A DNA stretch of 15,235 nt from Chitinophaga pinensis (GTDB lineage: Bacteria > Bacteroidota > Bacteroidia > SXHM01): NCBI GenBank assembly GCA_945889235.1, contig CAMDBK010000039.1, positions 1 to 15,235 of the forward strand, given 5' to 3'. A program made the position numbers and the translations under genes. Shown in pieces: positions 14,014 through 15,235 of the stretch (its first letter is position 1; the number at the start of each line of letters is the position of its first letter). The notes below the pieces were generated by a model, which saw nothing but the letters and a program-made list of their open reading frames with translations, had not been told where the DNA came from and searched no databases.

Positions 14014-14514
14014 ATGAAACCAAGAAAGGTATTACCAGCAATCCTTCTTCTCTGCTTAGTATGCTTGCAACAAGGTTTTGCTCAGGGTGGATTTGCAACT
14101 CCCGTTAAGGATATTGAAGGAAAACTTAATGTTCGCGTAAGAGTACAAGAGGGGAATGAGCGCATGAAAAGTGTAGAAGTAATTCTCTATCATGATTCAG
14201 AGAAACTTGGCAGGTATGAGGAAGTGCAACGGATTACCAGTAAGAAAAATGGCGAATTCAGTTTTCATCTTGACCTGAATTCAAAATACCTGATTGAAAT
14301 TAACAAGGGCGGTTATACCACTAAAAAATTAGCTTTCAATACTGATGTTTTTAACTCTACTACTACTACTGTACCTCATTTTGATTTAATAGTAGATATG
14401 TTGCCCAACAGGGATGGCCTTGGCTATCTTAAGCCAGTTGCAAGCGTATTTTACAATGTAGCAAAAAAAAAATTTGACTTCACCACAGATTTAACTAAAG
14501 AAGAAATTAAATAG
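14014..14514 (+). CDS. Small exported beta-domain protein, function unknown
   Basis: The 166-residue protein has a signal peptide (MKPRKVLPAILLLCLVCLQQGFAQ). After it comes a beta-rich domain resembling carboxypeptidase-regulatory or Cna-B-like folds: LNVRVRVQEGNERMKSVEVILY, then ITSKKNGEFSFHLDLNSKYLIEINKGGY. These folds usually act as structural stalks or anchors; no active-site motif is visible. The start at 14014 is chosen because the signal peptide begins there. An earlier in-frame ATG (13924) would place the start in the palindromic repeat and before the signal peptide. The gene ends 24 nt before a strong hairpin terminator. It might be co-expressed with the TPR gene, but the 118-bp gap leaves this open. 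Confidence 0.75.
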   Translation: MKPRKVLPAILLLCLVCLQQGFAQGGFATPVKDIEGKLNVRVRVQEGNERMKSVEVILYHDSEKLGRYEEVQRITSKKNGEFSFHLDLNSKYLIEINKGGYTTKKLAFNTDVFNSTTTTVPHFDLIVDMLPNRDGLGYLKPVASVFYNVAKKKFDFTTDLTKEEIK

Positions 14515-14538
14515 TTAATCACTTATCAACTAATAACA

Positions 14539-14572
14539 AAAAAACCGCCCCAATCTCTTGAAGCGGTTTTTT
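14539..14572. terminator. Bidirectional rho-independent terminator
   Basis: The stem AAAAAACCGC (14539-14548) pairs perfectly with GCGGTTTTTT (14563-14572) across a 14-nt loop. A-runs and T-runs flank it on each side, so it can end transcription in both directions. It sits between the convergent genes ending at 14514 (+) and 14591 (-). It is the only canonical terminator I see in the window. Confidence 0.9.
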
Positions 14573-14590
14573 GTTGTTATAAATGCTTGC

Positions 14591-15235
14591 TTACAACAAC
14601 TCCACTTTATAATGCAGTTCATGCGTACTCAGGTTCACTGCCGTTAAAAAGCGGTGTGTGCCATAATCGCTGATGCCAAAGGCAGAAGCCTGTATTTTAA
14701 GTTTTGCCTGATTTACACCAACAAACACTGGTGTGCTGTCGATTCCGCCTGCGGTGGTAGCAAGGTAAAAGGCTACCTGTGTGCTGGCAGGCACGGTTTC
14801 GGTGGTGGTTATTTCAAACTCCAGTTCATCATCGGCTACAAAGCTGTGTACCAATACAGGTTCGTTTTCGTTAGCATCCAGTGTTCCGGTAAAGAGTACC
14901 TGATTGTGGTCGCGCAGCACCTGCAGCTCAAAGAAGGGTGCTATGCGGTCGGGGTCTTCAGCTCCTTTGTTGATGAGGAAGCCCAGGTCGCGGTATTCTT
15001 CGGTCATAACCAGTACCCGCTTGCTCTCTACCTCTTCGCTCTTTTGTTTGGTGCCGCCTTTGGCTCCTTCCTGCGTATCGCGGGCAGTGTCAAGGGTGGT
15101 GTAAAACAAATCTACATCGTTTTTAATGATAAGTATAGCAGGGTTTGCCATTGCAAAGGGTGCAAGGGTTTCGCCTAATACTTTTACTGCATTTACCCGT
15201 GCTGTTTTTGCTCCGCTGTTAAAGGGTTTGTATCC
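14591..15235 (-). CDS. Unrecognised protein, C-terminal part (5' end outside window)
   Basis: The minus-strand frame stays open to the right edge of the window, so about 214 C-terminal residues are visible and the true start lies beyond 15235. A possible internal ATG at 15151 is unlikely to be the start because coding continues upstream (GYKPFNSGAKTARVNAVKVL). The N-terminal visible half looks helical and charged (TQEGAKGGTKQKSEEVESKR, then MTEEYRDLGFLINKGAEDPD). The C-terminal half looks like a beta sandwich (VLFTGTLDANENEPVLVHSF through THELHYKVELL). No signal peptide can be judged and no enzyme motif is seen. I do not recognise the family. The opposite strand also has a long open frame here. 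I prefer the minus strand because its end sits next to the bidirectional terminator and its composition is protein-like. Confidence 0.65.
   Translation of the reverse strand, partial: GYKPFNSGAKTARVNAVKVLGETLAPFAMANPAILIIKNDVDLFYTTLDTARDTQEGAKGGTKQKSEEVESKRVLVMTEEYRDLGFLINKGAEDPDRIAPFFELQVLRDHNQVLFTGTLDANENEPVLVHSFVADDELEFEITTTETVPASTQVAFYLATTAGGIDSTPVFVGVNQAKLKIQASAFGISDYGTHRFLTAVNLSTHELHYKVELL

Noticed and set aside
14654..15178. Long + strand open frame (174 codons) opposite the last gene
   Set aside because: Its translation is Cys/Gly/Phe-rich without motif or signal peptide. The opposite strand stays open to the window edge and ends beside the terminator, so this is a shadow frame.

Overview
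This 15.2 kb window comes from a chromosome of a Bacteroidota bacterium. Two proteins end in type IX secretion (T9SS) sorting domains with the FPNP motif. Three proteins have lipoprotein signals of the LISC/LLSC type. No Shine-Dalgarno sequences are evident before the starts, and several genes carry a TAnnTTTG-like box just upstream of the ATG. The DNA is moderately AT-rich and densely coding, and no stretch over 300 bases lacks a gene (the longest gaps are about 120 bases). I saw no tRNA, rRNA, CRISPR array or transposase gene.

Layout. (1) 2-877 (+) is the C-terminal half of arginyl-tRNA synthetase. (2) 878-3761 (-) holds a likely two-gene unit: a NamZ/DUF1343 peptidoglycan exo-muramidase lipoprotein followed by an arylsulfotransferase-family protein exported by T9SS. 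(3) 3810-5048 (+) is a LolC/LolE/FtsX-like ABC permease. It converges on and overlaps the diadenylate cyclase gene cdaA at 5041-5838 (-). (4) 5963-9227 (+) is a tight three-gene operon: a large beta-propeller-like lipoprotein, a small lipoprotein and a polytopic GT-C-like membrane protein. (5) 9257-11428 (-) encodes a modular secreted redox protein: heme c motif, PHM-type dicopper monooxygenase core, Ig-like domains and a T9SS tail. (6) 11527-13263 (+) is aceK, isocitrate dehydrogenase kinase/phosphatase. Its key residues fall at exactly the E. coli positions. (7) 13374-14514 (+) has a secreted TPR protein and a small secreted protein, ending in a clear bidirectional hairpin terminator. (8) 14591-15235 (-) is the 3' part of a gene I do not recognise.

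Most genes concern the cell envelope or export: wall turnover, lipoprotein release, c-di-AMP signalling, secreted enzymes and surface lipoproteins. There is no single obvious pathway and I do not see a convincing new defence or mobile system.

The least ordinary signal is a layer of short repeats that gene annotation does not explain. Heptamer tandem tracts sit inside argS and inside the T9SS tail of the sulfotransferase. A 75-bp inverted repeat is embedded in frame in the GT-C-like protein and shares a 14-15 bp core with a motif between the divergent namZ and permease genes. A second palindromic repeat family appears in two other intergenic gaps. The repeats inside genes keep the reading frame open and appear as low-conservation peptide insertions.
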